The notes beneath the pieces are model-generated. The model was not told the origin of the DNA. It saw nothing but the letters and a program-made list of their open reading frames with translations, and ran no database searches. Of a DNA stretch of 64,000 bases, positions 53,901 to 64,000 are shown one piece after another. Numbering within the stretch: the first letter of the stretch is position 1; every line of letters starts with the position of its first letter. Origin of the DNA: Spinacia oleracea (Eukaryota; Streptophyta; Magnoliopsida; Caryophyllales; Amaranthaceae); assembly GCF_020520425.1 (NCBI RefSeq), contig NC_079487.1, forward strand, positions 131,772,385 to 131,836,384, written 5' to 3'. Position numbers and translations under genes: made by a program.

Positions 53901-55053
53901 CATTTAATATTCCAGGGTTACTATTATCTGAAGGTGCCAAGACTTTCTGGCTTTAACCAGCAATGCAGATATTCCTTACAAGTTTGAAATGAAATAACTC
54001 GTAGATAAACTTCTGGAGGGAAAAAGAAACTAAGAAAATACACCCAAAAAAGTTCATGAAAAATGAATTCACCGTTAAAGATTTAAGGATTAACATTTAG
54101 AAGCCAATCAGCATTCACAGAAACACAACACTCTGTGTGTAACTTCTGAGAGACCAATTCTTCAAAAACAAAAAAACCAAATCTCCGGAGAGACCATATA
54201 CCTTCATGTTATCCGTACATCTGTATTCACACAAAAAATCTCTCTTTTCATATGGAGTTATGTGCTGTTGAGGCTAAGAGGACATAAGTTTTAAGATCTA
54301 ATGTATAACACTATAACCGCCATGATTCTCTGAACCAAGTAAAAATGAACATAATAGCAGAACATTGAATTTTCAAAAGTCTGAGCAATGATACATCAAA
54401 TGAACAAAAATGCAAACACCTCAAATTTATTTACTGAAATATTTCTCCCAAACTGCGGGAAGCAATTACTATATTCAAACCATTCTAATATGCTTATCTT
54501 CACCAAGCAACAATGAAATGCACTATGACAACCAACTGGATGCCGCATCACTTTCTCTAATCTTGATCTCGTCTCACCAAAACCTGGATGCAGAAAAGCC
54601 AGTTAAAGTCATTAGTGTATCTATCCATTCAACAATTATGACAGAAGTAATAACTGATGGGGATCAATAAGGCGTGACCACTGGCCACTGGTAATGTGTA
54701 TTCATGTCTATGCTTATTTGCATACACATTCTCAAACTAGTATTATTATATGTGCAGAGAATGGAAGTGGTAATATAACAAACGAAGTAACTTGTAATGA
54801 ATCTTTCAGTGAGAGATACACAGGCTTCAGCAACATATTTCTGCTACCGCCTCTTTTTAGTTACAGCAATTTATTCTTCACTAATTCTTACCAACTTCTG
54901 AATTCCCTTTACAAGAAACGTAGTCTGTTTCGTTTGGCAGTGCATTCTTCCAAGGAGCTGACTCCTGAGTCCTGATGCCGTGAAACTAGTCAATGAATCT
55001 CCAATCAAGGGGCAAAAAGAGGCGGATGATGAAACTTATGACTTTGAGGCACA
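50909..55053. other. 4.1-kb intergenic region
   Basis: No gene supported. At about 51,535-51,655 lies an inverted fragment of dispersed repeat R (CAATTTGTCATGTATTTG, TTAGATCTATATTTCTC, TTAATGAATTAATTTTCC). The rest is AT-rich. The right side (about 54.3-55.05 kb) probably includes the 3' untranslated region of the PPR gene. Small frames at 54410-54670, 54694-54975 and 54980-55168 show no family features. Confidence 0.5.
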
Positions 55054-57090
55054 TCACCAGCTAATACCAGGAATACTTTCTGTGCAATTATTTCTCATCA
55101 TATCTCTAACTTGCATTGATCCTTCCCAGTCACCCGAAGTAGCAAATATTCCAGACAATTGCACATAAGCACCTGAGTTTTCAGGATCAAGTTGAATCAT
55201 CATCTCTGCAACCTCCTTACCCAGATTCTTATTTCCATGGGCCACACACCCTCTCAGTACTGAAGACAACAAACTTGCATCTGTCTTAAATGGCATTTGC
55301 TTAACTAAGGTTGTTGCTTCTTCAAGGCAACCACCTCGAGCTAAGAGATCAATCATGCATGAGTAGTGCTCATATCCTGGTTCTATGTAATAATCAGATT
55401 TCATCAAATAAAACCACTTTCTGGCCTCTTCAATCAGTCCACAATGACTACAAGCAGACAGAATTACAGTAAAAGTAACATCATTTGGCTGAACTCCAGC
55501 ATGTTTCATGGCAGCAAACAATTCCAAAACCTTCAATCCTTGACCATTCGTAGCATAGCCCGTTAACATTGAATTCCAAGAAACTTCATCAGATTTAACC
55601 ATTTCATCAAATAATTTCCGACCCAAGTTAATGAAACCACACTTACAATAGAAATCAATTAGGGAGGTGCAAACAATTAAGTCAGCTTCTAGGCCAAGAA
55701 CAGTAACTCTTGCAAAAACCTGCTCACCAAATTTAAGTGAAGTGATGCTGGCGCAGGAGCTGATAACACTTGCAAGGCTAAATTCGTCCATTCGAATTCC
55801 CAACGTATTCATCTCACAGAAAAGATCTAAGGCTGAAAGGGGACAGCTATTTTGACTAAAACCTGATAACATCGAATTCCACGAGATCAAAGTTTTATCA
55901 TGCATCTTGTCAAAGATCTGCTTGGCTTCTTGCACTCTTCCGCAGTTACAGTAGACACTGATCATAGAATTAAGAAGAACAATGTCATGAAGCTCAAGCT
56001 CGTCAAAGAACTTACAGGCATCATTTGGATTTCCGCATTTGGAATACATATCAATAAGAGAACAAGCAACAACAACGTCCATTGAAACCCCAACTTTGCA
56101 AGCATGGTTATGTAATTGTTTTCCATATTCATGAGCAACAATACTTGAGCAGGCATTCAAAATGCTAGCAAATGTAGAGAAATCAGGCTTAAAACCTTTA
56201 TCCCTCATCATGTTGAATAAAACCAGGGCCTCTAAAGGTTGATAATTAGCAACATACCCAGAAATCAACGAATTCCAAACAACTACGCATGGATTAGTTA
56301 TACTATCAAAAATTCTTCTAGCATCAGCCATTTTACCTACATTGGCATATCCCTTGATCAATGCAGAAAGTGAAAAGTCATCAGCTTCTTTTGTCAGCTT
56401 AAAGACCTGTTTTGCATTGTCTAAATCACCACACTTGCTATACAAATTAACAATAGAGCTTCCTAAAAATGGATCAAACTCCACCCCATCAACAATTATC
56501 CTAGCATGAATTTGCTTCCCACAACCAAGAGCCATCACATCAGTACAAGCACCAACCATTGTTGTCAAAACAAAAGGGTCCCTCTTCCCTGACTCAACAG
56601 CATCAAAATTCAAATCTTTAAACAACCTCAAAGCTTCTCTGGAACACCCACGACGAGCATACCCATGAAGCATAGAATTCCAAGCAATAGCATTCTTCCT
56701 AGGCATCTCATCAAACACCATCCTAGCTAAACTCAATTCACCCAATTTCACACATCCTGAAATAACAACATTCCATGAAAAATCATCCTTATAAGGCATA
56801 GAATTGAAAACCTCTAACGATTTATTAACGTTCCCAGATTTCATAAATCCCTCAATTAGGGTATTCCAGGTGAAGCAGTTTCTTTGGGGCATTTCGTCGA
56901 ACATCTTAACTGCATCCCTCATGGTACCACATTTTGAATATACCTGAAGAAGGCGATTTCCTATGCTCAAAACCGAATTAAGGATGCCCTTTCTTAGGAA
57001 TAGCAGATGAATTTGCTTAACTTGATTGATGGAATTATGGGTATTGTACGATTGTAAAATCTGTGCATAATAACGAAAATCAAAGTCCAT
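55054..57090 (-). CDS. Pentatricopeptide repeat protein, PLS-E type, At1g77010-like
   Basis: The frame is a single exon of 678 residues with no introns, as usual for PPR genes. Tandem PPR motifs of P, L and S type fill the protein. They are visible as LLQVYSKCGTMRDAVKMFDE, CFTWNTLIEGFMKSGN, FSWNVVISGCVKLGEL, AIAWNSMLHGYARRG and so on, to EVSWNSMLTGYATNGQG. The C-terminus is an E motif (SLLSSVLRGCVAHGN, DPENSGAYVQLSGIFATSGDW). There is no DYW domain; it ends shortly after PGISW. Order and wording of the repeats resemble Arabidopsis At1g77010 from memory of that protein, which is predicted mitochondrial. Proteins of this class bind specific organellar RNAs and often take part in editing or processing. 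The first 30 residues are only a weak targeting signal. The RNA target is unknown. Confidence 0.93.
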   Translation of the reverse strand: MDFDFRYYAQILQSYNTHNSINQVKQIHLLFLRKGILNSVLSIGNRLLQVYSKCGTMRDAVKMFDEMPQRNCFTWNTLIEGFMKSGNVNKSLEVFNSMPYKDDFSWNVVISGCVKLGELSLARMVFDEMPRKNAIAWNSMLHGYARRGCSREALRLFKDLNFDAVESGKRDPFVLTTMVGACTDVMALGCGKQIHARIIVDGVEFDPFLGSSIVNLYSKCGDLDNAKQVFKLTKEADDFSLSALIKGYANVGKMADARRIFDSITNPCVVVWNSLISGYVANYQPLEALVLFNMMRDKGFKPDFSTFASILNACSSIVAHEYGKQLHNHACKVGVSMDVVVACSLIDMYSKCGNPNDACKFFDELELHDIVLLNSMISVYCNCGRVQEAKQIFDKMHDKTLISWNSMLSGFSQNSCPLSALDLFCEMNTLGIRMDEFSLASVISSCASITSLKFGEQVFARVTVLGLEADLIVCTSLIDFYCKCGFINLGRKLFDEMVKSDEVSWNSMLTGYATNGQGLKVLELFAAMKHAGVQPNDVTFTVILSACSHCGLIEEARKWFYLMKSDYYIEPGYEHYSCMIDLLARGGCLEEATTLVKQMPFKTDASLLSSVLRGCVAHGNKNLGKEVAEMMIQLDPENSGAYVQLSGIFATSGDWEGSMQVRDMMRNNCTESIPGISW

Positions 57091-57239
57091 GAGTAAGCTT
57101 CAAAGTAATGGAAACACCCACAAATTGGATCCTCTCTCTCTTTTATCTTTCCCTGTCAGATTGAGAAAATTTATTGAACTATTTGGCGCCTATTTTCAAG
57201 AGGTGGGATGGTTTGCTTTCCCGTATCATTATTCATTAA

Positions 57240-57580
57240 GGCTCTATTTGGTTCATTATTAGTAAAGGAAAGGAAGAGAAAAGAAAGGAATGGAAAAGAA
57301 GGAAGAGAAATAGATTTTATTTTCATGTGTTTTGGTTTAAGGGAAAGAAGTGAAGGGAAGAGAAAGGAAATCTAAATGACAGCTTTTAATTTTCCCTTTT
57401 CTTCCAAATTCCTCCAATTTTGGGAGGAAAGGAATTGAAAATTTTATAAATGAGCTTTCCTTTCAATTCCCTTCCTTTCCTTCCACTTCCCATATAATTA
57501 TTTGTACCAAATACAAGAAACCTTATTTTACCATTCCTTTCTTTTCTTTTCCTTCTAATTCCTCCCCACCAAATAAAGCC
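57240..57580. mobile_element. Tourist-like MITE just upstream of the PPR gene
   Basis: The left end GGCTCTATTTGGTTC is mirrored by the right end CCAAATAAAGCC, with TAA at 57237-57239 and 57581-57583. The arms are purine-rich (AAAGGAAAGGAAG) and pyrimidine-rich (CTTTCCTTCC) mirror partners, so the whole 341 bp is a near palindrome. It begins about 150 bp upstream of the PPR start codon. Confidence 0.88.
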
Positions 57581-57639
57581 TAAGGTTTCGTTCTCCTTGC
57601 CTGATGCTATTGCGGTTTCCTTTGGATATATTAAGGTCT

Positions 57640-58150
57640 GGTCTAAATCGTGTAAAATTCGATTTTATTAGTGTTTTCAATTATCTAGTAAAATTTCAAT
57701 TTATGCGTGTTTTCAATTACCTAATAAAATTCGATTTTATTCGTGTTTCAATCAATCTGTGGACTATGGACCATGGTATGGTGCACCAAAAGAGCATGGT
57801 GCACCAAAAGAACATATGTGCATAAGCAAAAGAATATGACACTACGGCAAAAGAACATGCGATATAATATTTTACTTTTTTGTTATAAAAATAATATATT
57901 ACTTTACTACTTATTAAAAACCTAAATAAAAAAAATACGCATGTTCTTTTCTCGTAACCAGATGTTCTTTCAATTATATACTAGTGTTTTTAAGGTGCAC
58001 CATGCTCTATGTGCACCATGGTCCACCTTCTAAATTGCGATTATCAGCTAGTATTTAAAAACACGCATAAATTGAAAATTTACTAGGTATGATGTAAATA
58101 ATTAGTACTTCGTATTCGCAATTTAGATGGTGCATCGTGTCCATGGTGTA
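57640..58150. repeat. Foldback-like element with GGTGCACC arms
   Basis: The left side has AATTTCAATTTATGCGTGTT and then GGACCATGGTATGGTGCACC with GAGCATGGTGCACC. The right side carries these inverted (GGTGCACCATGCTC, GTGCACCATGGTCCACC, ACACGCATAAATTGAAAATT). The centre contains AAAGAACATATG and ATGTTCTTTTC words. No coding sequence. Confidence 0.6.
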
Positions 58151-58469
58151 CGTACCTCTACGTGCACAACTATCAAAACTACGTCGTTTTGGTACCTTTT
58201 TGCATTTTATTTTTTTTAAAAAAAAACTGAAAAGAAAAAAGATTTTCACTTTTTACATATTTCGACCTTCATCAATTCCTATCCTTTTTACGGAGTAGAA
58301 TTCAGCAACATCCACTATTTCTTCCATTTAAAATATTTGAACCAATAGATTGCAACTTCCCATTTCATCCTAACGCACTCATAGATGGTTATTTCAAGGC
58401 CCGATTGTTAATAGTCTGTATATGTTGTTCTTGGTGTAACAAAAGCATGTTCTTTTTCTTCCTTTCATA

Positions 58470-58745
58470 TAGACCTGATCAAGATGAGCCTGGCCGTCGG
58501 CCTGGCCCGGCCCGCTCGAAATTTTTGCGGGTTTGGGCAGAATTTTCTGGCCAGGTTTCCGGCCCGGCCCGAAAATATTATTTTTTTGGGCGGGTTTGGG
58601 AAATACAAAAATACACTTTTTAGTTATAAATTTGGCCCGGCCCGAAAATGACCCGAAAGCCCGATAGGCCCGCCCCGAAAATAACGGGTTTGGGCACAAA
58701 ATCCCAGCCCGAACCCGGTCCGGCCCGCCATTTGATCAGGTCTAC
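58470..58745. mobile_element. GC-rich MITE with TAGACCTGATCA ends
   Basis: TAGACCTGATCAAGATG at the left is mirrored by CATTTGATCAGGTCTA at the right. Inside, words such as GGCCCGGCCCG and CGGGTTTGGGC recur many times on both strands, making an internally palindromic 276-bp unit. It is markedly more GC-rich than its surroundings and non-coding. It lies between two stretches rich in TGTTC(T/A)TT words. Confidence 0.72.
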
Positions 58746-58749
58746 TTTT

Positions 58750-59470
58750 ATATGTTCATTTTGAAGGATTATTATTAGCTAATATTTTTTGTATTAGTGA
58801 AGCAAGTTCTATTATCTAAATCTTTACTTTGTATGTTCTTTTTATTCGCGTTGTATGTTCATTGGAATCAATTAGTTGTTTTTATTTTTCCAACTTTATC
58901 AATGTTCTTTGGGTTATTGAATCATTTGCTGCTAATCCTGTGAAATATTGGACATGTTCTTTTAATTCCTTTGTCTTGTTCATTGTGGAGTCATTAGTTG
59001 TTCGGTATAATCCAACTTGATTAATATTAACATTTGTTTCTCTGTATTAGTGTAGTGAATATTTTGTCAAATTAACTTGCTTTCATCCTGTTCTTTCATT
59101 TCTCTTCCTCCTCCGTTGTTGTGTCGTTGTAGAGCTCAAAATTTTAAGCAATTCAATGAGGTTTTACTTTTTTGTTGGAGAAAAGTGAAAACGGAGAGCT
59201 AAGTTGGTTATTTAATTAAAAATAAGTGATTATAACAAAAAATTAATTAAAAAGAAGCCAAGATTCGCAGTGAATTTCCTGCAAGATTTGCTATTTATCC
59301 TCCATTTTTGGTGGCATATATTCAGGATTTAGTTATTTCAAAATTTTAATAAAAATTAGAAAGACTCACTTGAAGTCCTTAGTATCGTTTAATTACAAAA
59401 TCAATTCATTTTCATCTGGGTGCACGGTCCTTTATGTGGACCTGTGTCCACCTTCCACGAATTGGCTTCG
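58750..59470. repeat. TGTTCWTT-rich segment
   Basis: TGTTCTTT or TGTTCATT recurs about eight times between 58753 and 59095, irregularly spaced. A GGTGCACGGTCC and GTCCACCTTCCACG block closes the segment near 59,440, echoing the arms of the foldback at 57.64-58.15 kb. This suggests one larger non-autonomous element that the GC-rich MITE has invaded. Speculative. Confidence 0.4.
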
Positions 59471-61105
59471 TATTACCTTTTATTTGTCTAGTTTAGAACT
59501 TTTATCCTTTTGGCTTATTCCACCATAACAAATAGAAAATAGAATGTTTGATTCTAGGATGGAAAAAATTTGACCAAGAAAGATCTTTGATAAATATAAG
59601 AATAAACATACTTAGTTTGGAATTATGTTCGATTTTAATGTATAAACTATTATACGAAGTAATTTATCTACAATGTATAATCCATACTCATACTCTGTAG
59701 CTATTTTACTATAACTTTTGTAATGAATTTCAATAACATTGAAGTTCGATGAATGTGACTCAAATTACTGTGCAAATGCTAAAGCGATAATTATTTAGGA
59801 ACATAGAGAGTAGACTATTCTCTAATCTAAATCATCTGTACGAATAATACAAAAAGTAAACCACTGAAACATGTAGGGGGTTATAACTTATAAGTCTTAT
59901 AACTCAAAGAAACCGTCTAAAAATGAAGAAATTATATTTTAGTATCAACAATTAGATTATAAATTGACCAATGAAACTTCCATTGACAACTCCATTGCAT
60001 CTGATGCAAAAATTATCTCCCTACATTGCGATGTATTTAACACCAAAGAAAATGACCCGTTTAATACCTTCACGAAACGCCAAAGTCTCTCTAAAAAGAA
60101 TGGTCGAGTTGTAGGCTAGCTACAGTAATAAACTATGTGCCCACAAACTTTTCCGTCAAAATTAATTTATGTACCTAATTATTATTTTTAGGATTAGGAA
60201 AAGTTTTTACCTTTTCTAGTTTATTCCTTAAATTCGGAATTGAAAATTCCACCATTCACAATGGAGATCATCAACCACGTTGTGGTAGCTGACATTGAAG
60301 CCATTGAAAGATGACCACTTTTCCAGTGCCAAACAGTTCACCATGACACCATACAGTCCATGCTCACAAGATGTTTGTCAAAATGTCCAAATGAACATTT
60401 CCACAGGTAACCTCCCAAAACTGGGTTGTTGTATGTTGTTCAATAACACAAGTCTTGATTTCCAATTTGGGTTAAGCTTCCTAATCTGCCTCTCATTATT
60501 CATTAAAAACAAAGTAGTTACATAAAAGATCCTTAAATCGTAGGTTGATTTATATGTACCCCAATACTACAACGTTCAAAATTTAGTTTTCTAGCATTTC
60601 TTACTCAAACCATGGCGAAATCTGATATGAGACCATCTCACGACAACTTATTATAAAATGTAATACTCTGTATTATTGTAACTATTTGTCTGAACCATGC
60701 AACTAATGTATGGTTATCATCTAACGAAATGCTAGGGAGAAGGAAAATACAGGTATATAGGGTATAGCCGTATAGGGGCATGCTAAAAGTAGAAGGCTAG
60801 AACGAACAATATAACATGACTACTTTAGTAGTTTAGGCTATAGGATAATAGGATTAATGCATGGTCCAAGTCTACTCATGACAAGGACCAACAAATGATT
60901 AAACATTAAGTTATACACTTGTATTTACTCCATTTTTGTGTGAGGTGTAGTTGCACAAGATTTGTCAATTTTTTTTTTACCCATATGCTTGCATAGTGCG
61001 GAGTACTCTGTAATACTCTCGTGGTTAGAGTTTGACTATACTTGTCTTTCTCCGTATTTAATACATTGATTTACTCGTATGAGTATCATTTTTCTTGTGT
61101 ATCGC
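59471..61105. other. Intergenic spacer
   Basis: AT-rich. The segment 60,258-60,525 is slightly less AT-rich and has short open frames (60295-60525 plus), but I recognise no protein family in any frame. Confidence 0.45.
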
Positions 61106-61419
61106 TATTCGACGTCCTCGTACGCTAATAACGTCCGCGTATTTTACATGAAAGGACATTTTTGCCCTTATAAAATTTACCGAGTCCGGCAGCTCCCTCT
61201 CCACCACCATCCTCTTCCTTCACCTTCTCCACCGCCATCTCCTTCACCTTCTCCACCGCCATCTCCTTCACCACCATATCACAATCACCACCACCTCTTT
61301 CACCACACACCATCACGCAACAGCAGCACCACCGCAAAAACAAGCCGCACCACTACTCAACACCACCACGCAGCCTCGTCGGATGATTGAATTTTAAAAA
61401 AAAAATTAAATTTACACTT

Positions 61420-61582
61420 GAATGCCGCCTGGAAATGGAGGAACAGAGTCATGGTGGCCCGCCCAGAACAGGCGGCACCCACCATGGCTAAGCCGCAAAA
61501 CTAAGGTGGGTGTGTCATGGTGGGTGCCGCCTATTCTGGGCGAGCCACCATGGTTATGTACCGCCATTTCTGGGCGGCAAGC
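61420..61582. repeat. Hairpin 1 (about 70-bp arms)
   Basis: The left arm contains GAATGCCGCC and ATGGTGGCCCGCCCAGAA, then GGCGGCACCCACCATG. The right arm (from about 61516) is its inverse with a few mismatches, ending GCCGCCATTTCTGGGCGGC-type sequence. The unit is about 163 bp. Confidence 0.85.
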
Positions 61583-61741
61583 TGTAGTTTTTTTTAAAAA
61601 AAAAATTGACCCTCAATTAATTAAAAAAATTGTTTTAAATTTGTGTTTTAATCCACATATATCTGTTTAAAAGAAATTTGTAAAAAATTAGGTAGGTTTA
61701 CAATTAAAAAAAAACATTAATTTTTTTTTTAAAAATACATG

Positions 61742-61902
61742 AATGCCGCCCAGAAATTGCGGGTGAAGCCGTGGTTGTGCCGCCCTGGATAAGCGGCGGC
61801 GGCCATGGTCCACCCACCCAAGATCTGCGGCAGAACCATGGACGCCACCGCTTATCCAGGGCGGCACAACCACGGCTTCACCCGCAATTTCTGGGCGGCA
61901 TT
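61742..61902. repeat. Hairpin 2 (68-bp arms, two mismatches)
   Basis: The arm at 61742-61809 (starting AATGCCGCCCAGAAATTGC) and the arm at 61835-61902 are inverted copies differing at two positions, with a 25-base loop. Both hairpins open with GAATGCCGCC, but their inner sequences differ. Confidence 0.95.
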
Positions 61903-62079
61903 GGGATAAAAATGTTTTAAAAAAATCAAAAACTTACCACTCGCAGCCGCGACGCAGGCGGAGGCTGGGACGGCGGGGTCATTCTTGGGGCGGCGCGGTA
62001 ACTGGGTCGCAGCAACAGAACCGGCGCGGTGGTTGGGGTTTTGTCGAGCAGCGATGATGCGGGGGACAGCGGCAGTGTG

Positions 62080-62205
62080 TGCGTTGATGGTGGTGGTGTT
62101 GTTGTGCGGTTTGTGGTGGTGGTGGTTGTGTGGCGCGGTTTCTGGTGGTGGTGGTGGTGTGGCGCATTTTCTGGTGGTGGTGGTGATGGTGAGGTGGTGG
62201 TGGTG
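62080..62205. repeat. (GGT/GGTGGTG)n simple repeat
   Basis: Degenerate TGGTGG tract with interspersed GTGTGGCGC words. A GGGAGG-rich run follows at about 62,235-62,272. Confidence 0.9.
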
Positions 62206-62346
62206 ATTTACAACAGAGAAATAAGGTTGAGGTGAGAGAAGGGGAGAGGGAGGGAGGGAGGGGGGAGGGGGTTAATTTGTTTAGGGGTACTAGCGTAATT
62301 TTACCTTTGAAATGAGGGCGTTTTTAGCGGAATAGGACGTCGAATA

Positions 62347-63029
62347 AAAACCCCTTTTTCTTTTGTGTTTGACGTTATACTCCGTATAATGTAACTTACA
62401 TAGATTTCTGGCATGACTTTTTTGAAAATCTAACACCGCAACACTCCGTCTCTATCCTTTTAACAATCTATAATGGTGTAATCGTATTGGTAGAAGGATC
62501 TTACTTTAGTGTTATATGAAAAGAATGCCATCAAAGTCATATTATTATTATGCACCACTTCGAGAGTTGTTACATCCATGCTTAGATAGTTCGTATTTGA
62601 AAATGTATTTTCTTGCATACTCCGTACTTTGTAACATCTTGAAAATCCAAAACCGATGCATCCCATTTCCATTGACGCGATTGTCATTCGAGGTAGTTCG
62701 AACTTGGAAAATTAGAAGTACGGGTATAAAGGAACATTATAGTCCTATAGTTATATTAGGCCTATACTCCTATTGTATTAGTACAATCAATCATCATTCA
62801 AAAATCAAAATGAATACTAGAGCCCCAACTCCCCAAGTACACATGCTTCCTTAGAAGAGTAAACAAATGATTCATCATTCAAAATTTACAAGTTTTAGAA
62901 GTACACTTTGTTCTTCCTTTGTCATTACTCACGGGGTTGCTTTTCTCTCTTTCCAATGCAAACCCTCTTCTTTTCATAAAACACACATTTATCATTTCAT
63001 TAGCACCTTAACAATCCTCCTAATCTTCC

Positions 63030-63088
<59 letters not shown>

Positions 63089-63489
63089 GACTTTCACTAT
63101 TGCATCGTTTTAGCCACAGAGAAGCCAGTAAGTGAGAGGTGGTCCAATTATACACTACTATAGAAATGAAGAAAAGCCTCATTTTGTAAGAAAGACATCA
63201 TTCTATGATTCTACTGCATCACTGAACTACTCTCATCAGTATTTCTTTGGATGGTCAATTGGTCATTGGTCAAATATCTCCCTAGTCCCCACAAGGCCAA
63301 ACCCTCTTCAAAGTACCTAGTCTGCTAAACTTGGGCCGAGTTGACACGTGCCGGGTTTCGATCCCGTAAAATCCTTACCATATAAAATTATTACTCCATA
63401 GTAAGAAATTAAGTTACTACTCCGTACCATTTTCATCTTTTTTTGCACCAAAAGAAACCATTCTCATCTTCAAAGAATCACAACAAAAA
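62347..63489. promoter_or_regulatory. Upstream region of the terminal gene
   Basis: A (CT)n tract at about 63030-63083, common near plant transcription starts, and a TATAAAATTA box at about 63381 lie 400-460 and about 108 bp before the start codon at 63490. The rest is AT-rich and has no gene. Confidence 0.45.
63030..63083 (+). repeat. (CT)n microsatellite
   Basis: About 27 uninterrupted CT units, 407 bp upstream of the terminal gene's start codon. CT-rich tracts are frequent in plant promoters and leaders. Confidence 0.93.
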
Positions 63490-64000
63490 ATGGATTTTAC
63501 TACCCAAAAATACTATCAACCCACACCTTTATTTGCATCATCACAAGTGGTAAGCTAAACTAACTCAAATATTTGTTCTTTTCAGATTTTTTACTATTTC
63601 TTTGATAAAACCCTTGTTTTTCACTGTTGATTTAACCCTCTTTGGCACTTACTCAACTTTGGAAAGGAAAAATAATTTCAAAATTTTCTATGCAGGAATC
63701 ACAAGAAGGAAAAGCAAAGGGAAACCCATTTGCAGAATCAATATTAAACAGTAATCACAATGCAGTGGACCCAATTTGCAAGCTCAATCTGAGAGAAACA
63801 TCAGATTTTGTCAAGTCATTACCAATGAGTACTCACAATGGGACTCAATCAGCACAGAGAAGAAGAGATAGTTTTGGGAATTCAATGACAAGGAAAATGG
63901 AGGCTCCTTCAACACCAGGCAGACCTGTTTTTAGCTTCAGTGTTTCAAGAAAAAGTGTTCCTTCTAAATGGGAAGATGCAGAAAAATGGCTTTTCAGAGG
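63490..64000 (+). CDS. Partial gene: plant protein with a PSKWEDAEKWL motif
   Basis: Exon 1 is 63490-63549 (20 residues, MDFTTQKYYQPTPLFASSQV). The junctions are GTG|GTAAGC and CTATGCAG|GAATCA. Exon 2 runs from 63696 past the window end, giving at least 121 residues. The visible part is hydrophilic and Ser/Thr/Asn-rich (AESILNSNHNAVDPICKLNL, SAQRRRDSFGNSMTRKMEAP). It reaches SVPSKWEDAEKWLF, a motif shared by remorin-related and several uncharacterised plant proteins. The start has an A-rich context (ACAAAAAATGG) typical for plants. The family-defining C-terminus lies outside the window, so the name is provisional. Confidence 0.7.

Larger units (their letters stand above)
61106..62346. mobile_element. 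Large palindromic element with TATTCGACGTCCT ends
   Basis: The left end CTATTCGACGTCCTCGTACG and the right end (inverse of TATTCGACGTCCTATTCCGC) form a diverged terminal inverted repeat of about 65 bp. Inside are a CCACC/CTTCACC-rich block (61190-61375), two long hairpins (61420-61582 and 61742-61902), and a GGTGGT-rich block (62080-62205) that mirrors the CCACC block. No transposase-like frame is visible; Pro/His-rich and Trp/Gly-rich frames are by-products of the simple repeats. The superfamily is unknown. Confidence 0.6.

Noticed and set aside
60295-60525. 76-residue frame at 60.3 kb
   Set aside because: No recognisable family in any frame; possibly a decayed gene fragment, but not supportable.
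61079-61390. Pro-rich 103-residue protein
   Set aside because: Product of the CCACC/CTTCACC simple repeats in the palindromic element; no start or splice context.

Overview
This is a 64 kb piece of an AT-rich plant nuclear genome. Genes have introns with GT-AG and one GC-AG junction, and the spacers are full of small TA- or TAA-flanked inverted-repeat elements. The recurring word TACTCCGTA and the abundance of CTCCCTCCGT Stowaway ends recall Caryophyllales genomes (spinach, beet, quinoa group). That placement is an impression from repeat style, not a proven assignment. All functional calls come from reading the translated sequence; nothing was searched.

Layout. A three-exon LURP-one-related gene lies at 758-1896 (minus). 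From about 1.9 to 11.4 kb there are only dispersed elements: a Helitron, Stowaway and Tourist MITEs, a GTCGC-ended MITE, an 80-bp hairpin and a GC-rich inverted repeat. From 11,860 to about 19,122 lies the 3' part of a CACTA (En/Spm) DNA transposon. It carries an intact six-exon Transposase_24 gene and the C-terminal part of a TNP2-type gene. The TNP2 gene is split cleanly by a second, 1,894-bp non-autonomous CACTA with a 3-bp target duplication. The one preserved end of the outer element holds about ten short GGCGA...TCGCC palindromes.

From 19.3 to 25 kb are a 21-bp tandem repeat inside a small inverted-repeat element, a MITE, and a 2.6-kb Helitron with repeated modules and a promoter-like passenger segment. 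A nearly full-length L1-type LINE fills 25,644-32,912. It has a poly(A) tail and a 15-16 bp target duplication, an ORF1 divided by a single in-frame stop, and an intact 1,366-residue ORF2. From 33 to 36.4 kb are two tRNA-derived SINEs, a probable solo LTR, a second copy of the MITE at 19.8 kb, and a repeat copy holding a Stowaway that its sister copy near 25.4 kb lacks.

The main host gene is at 37,829-48,552 (plus): a FAB1/PIKfyve-type phosphatidylinositol-3-phosphate 5-kinase. Eleven coding exons rebuild to 1,828 residues in one frame. A small three-exon gene of unknown function, probably plastid-targeted, faces it at 50,334-50,908 (minus). A single-exon PPR gene resembling Arabidopsis At1g77010 is at 55,054-57,090 (minus). 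The last 7 kb hold a Tourist MITE, foldback-like elements and a hairpin-rich palindromic element at 61.1-62.35 kb. The window ends in the first two exons of a gene with a PSKWEDAEKWL motif.

The host genes look unrelated to one another (defence-associated family, endosomal lipid kinase, organellar RNA factor). The coherent system in the window is the mobile one: nested CACTA elements, LINE, SINEs, Helitrons and MITEs whose insertion order can be read directly from target duplications and empty-site comparisons.
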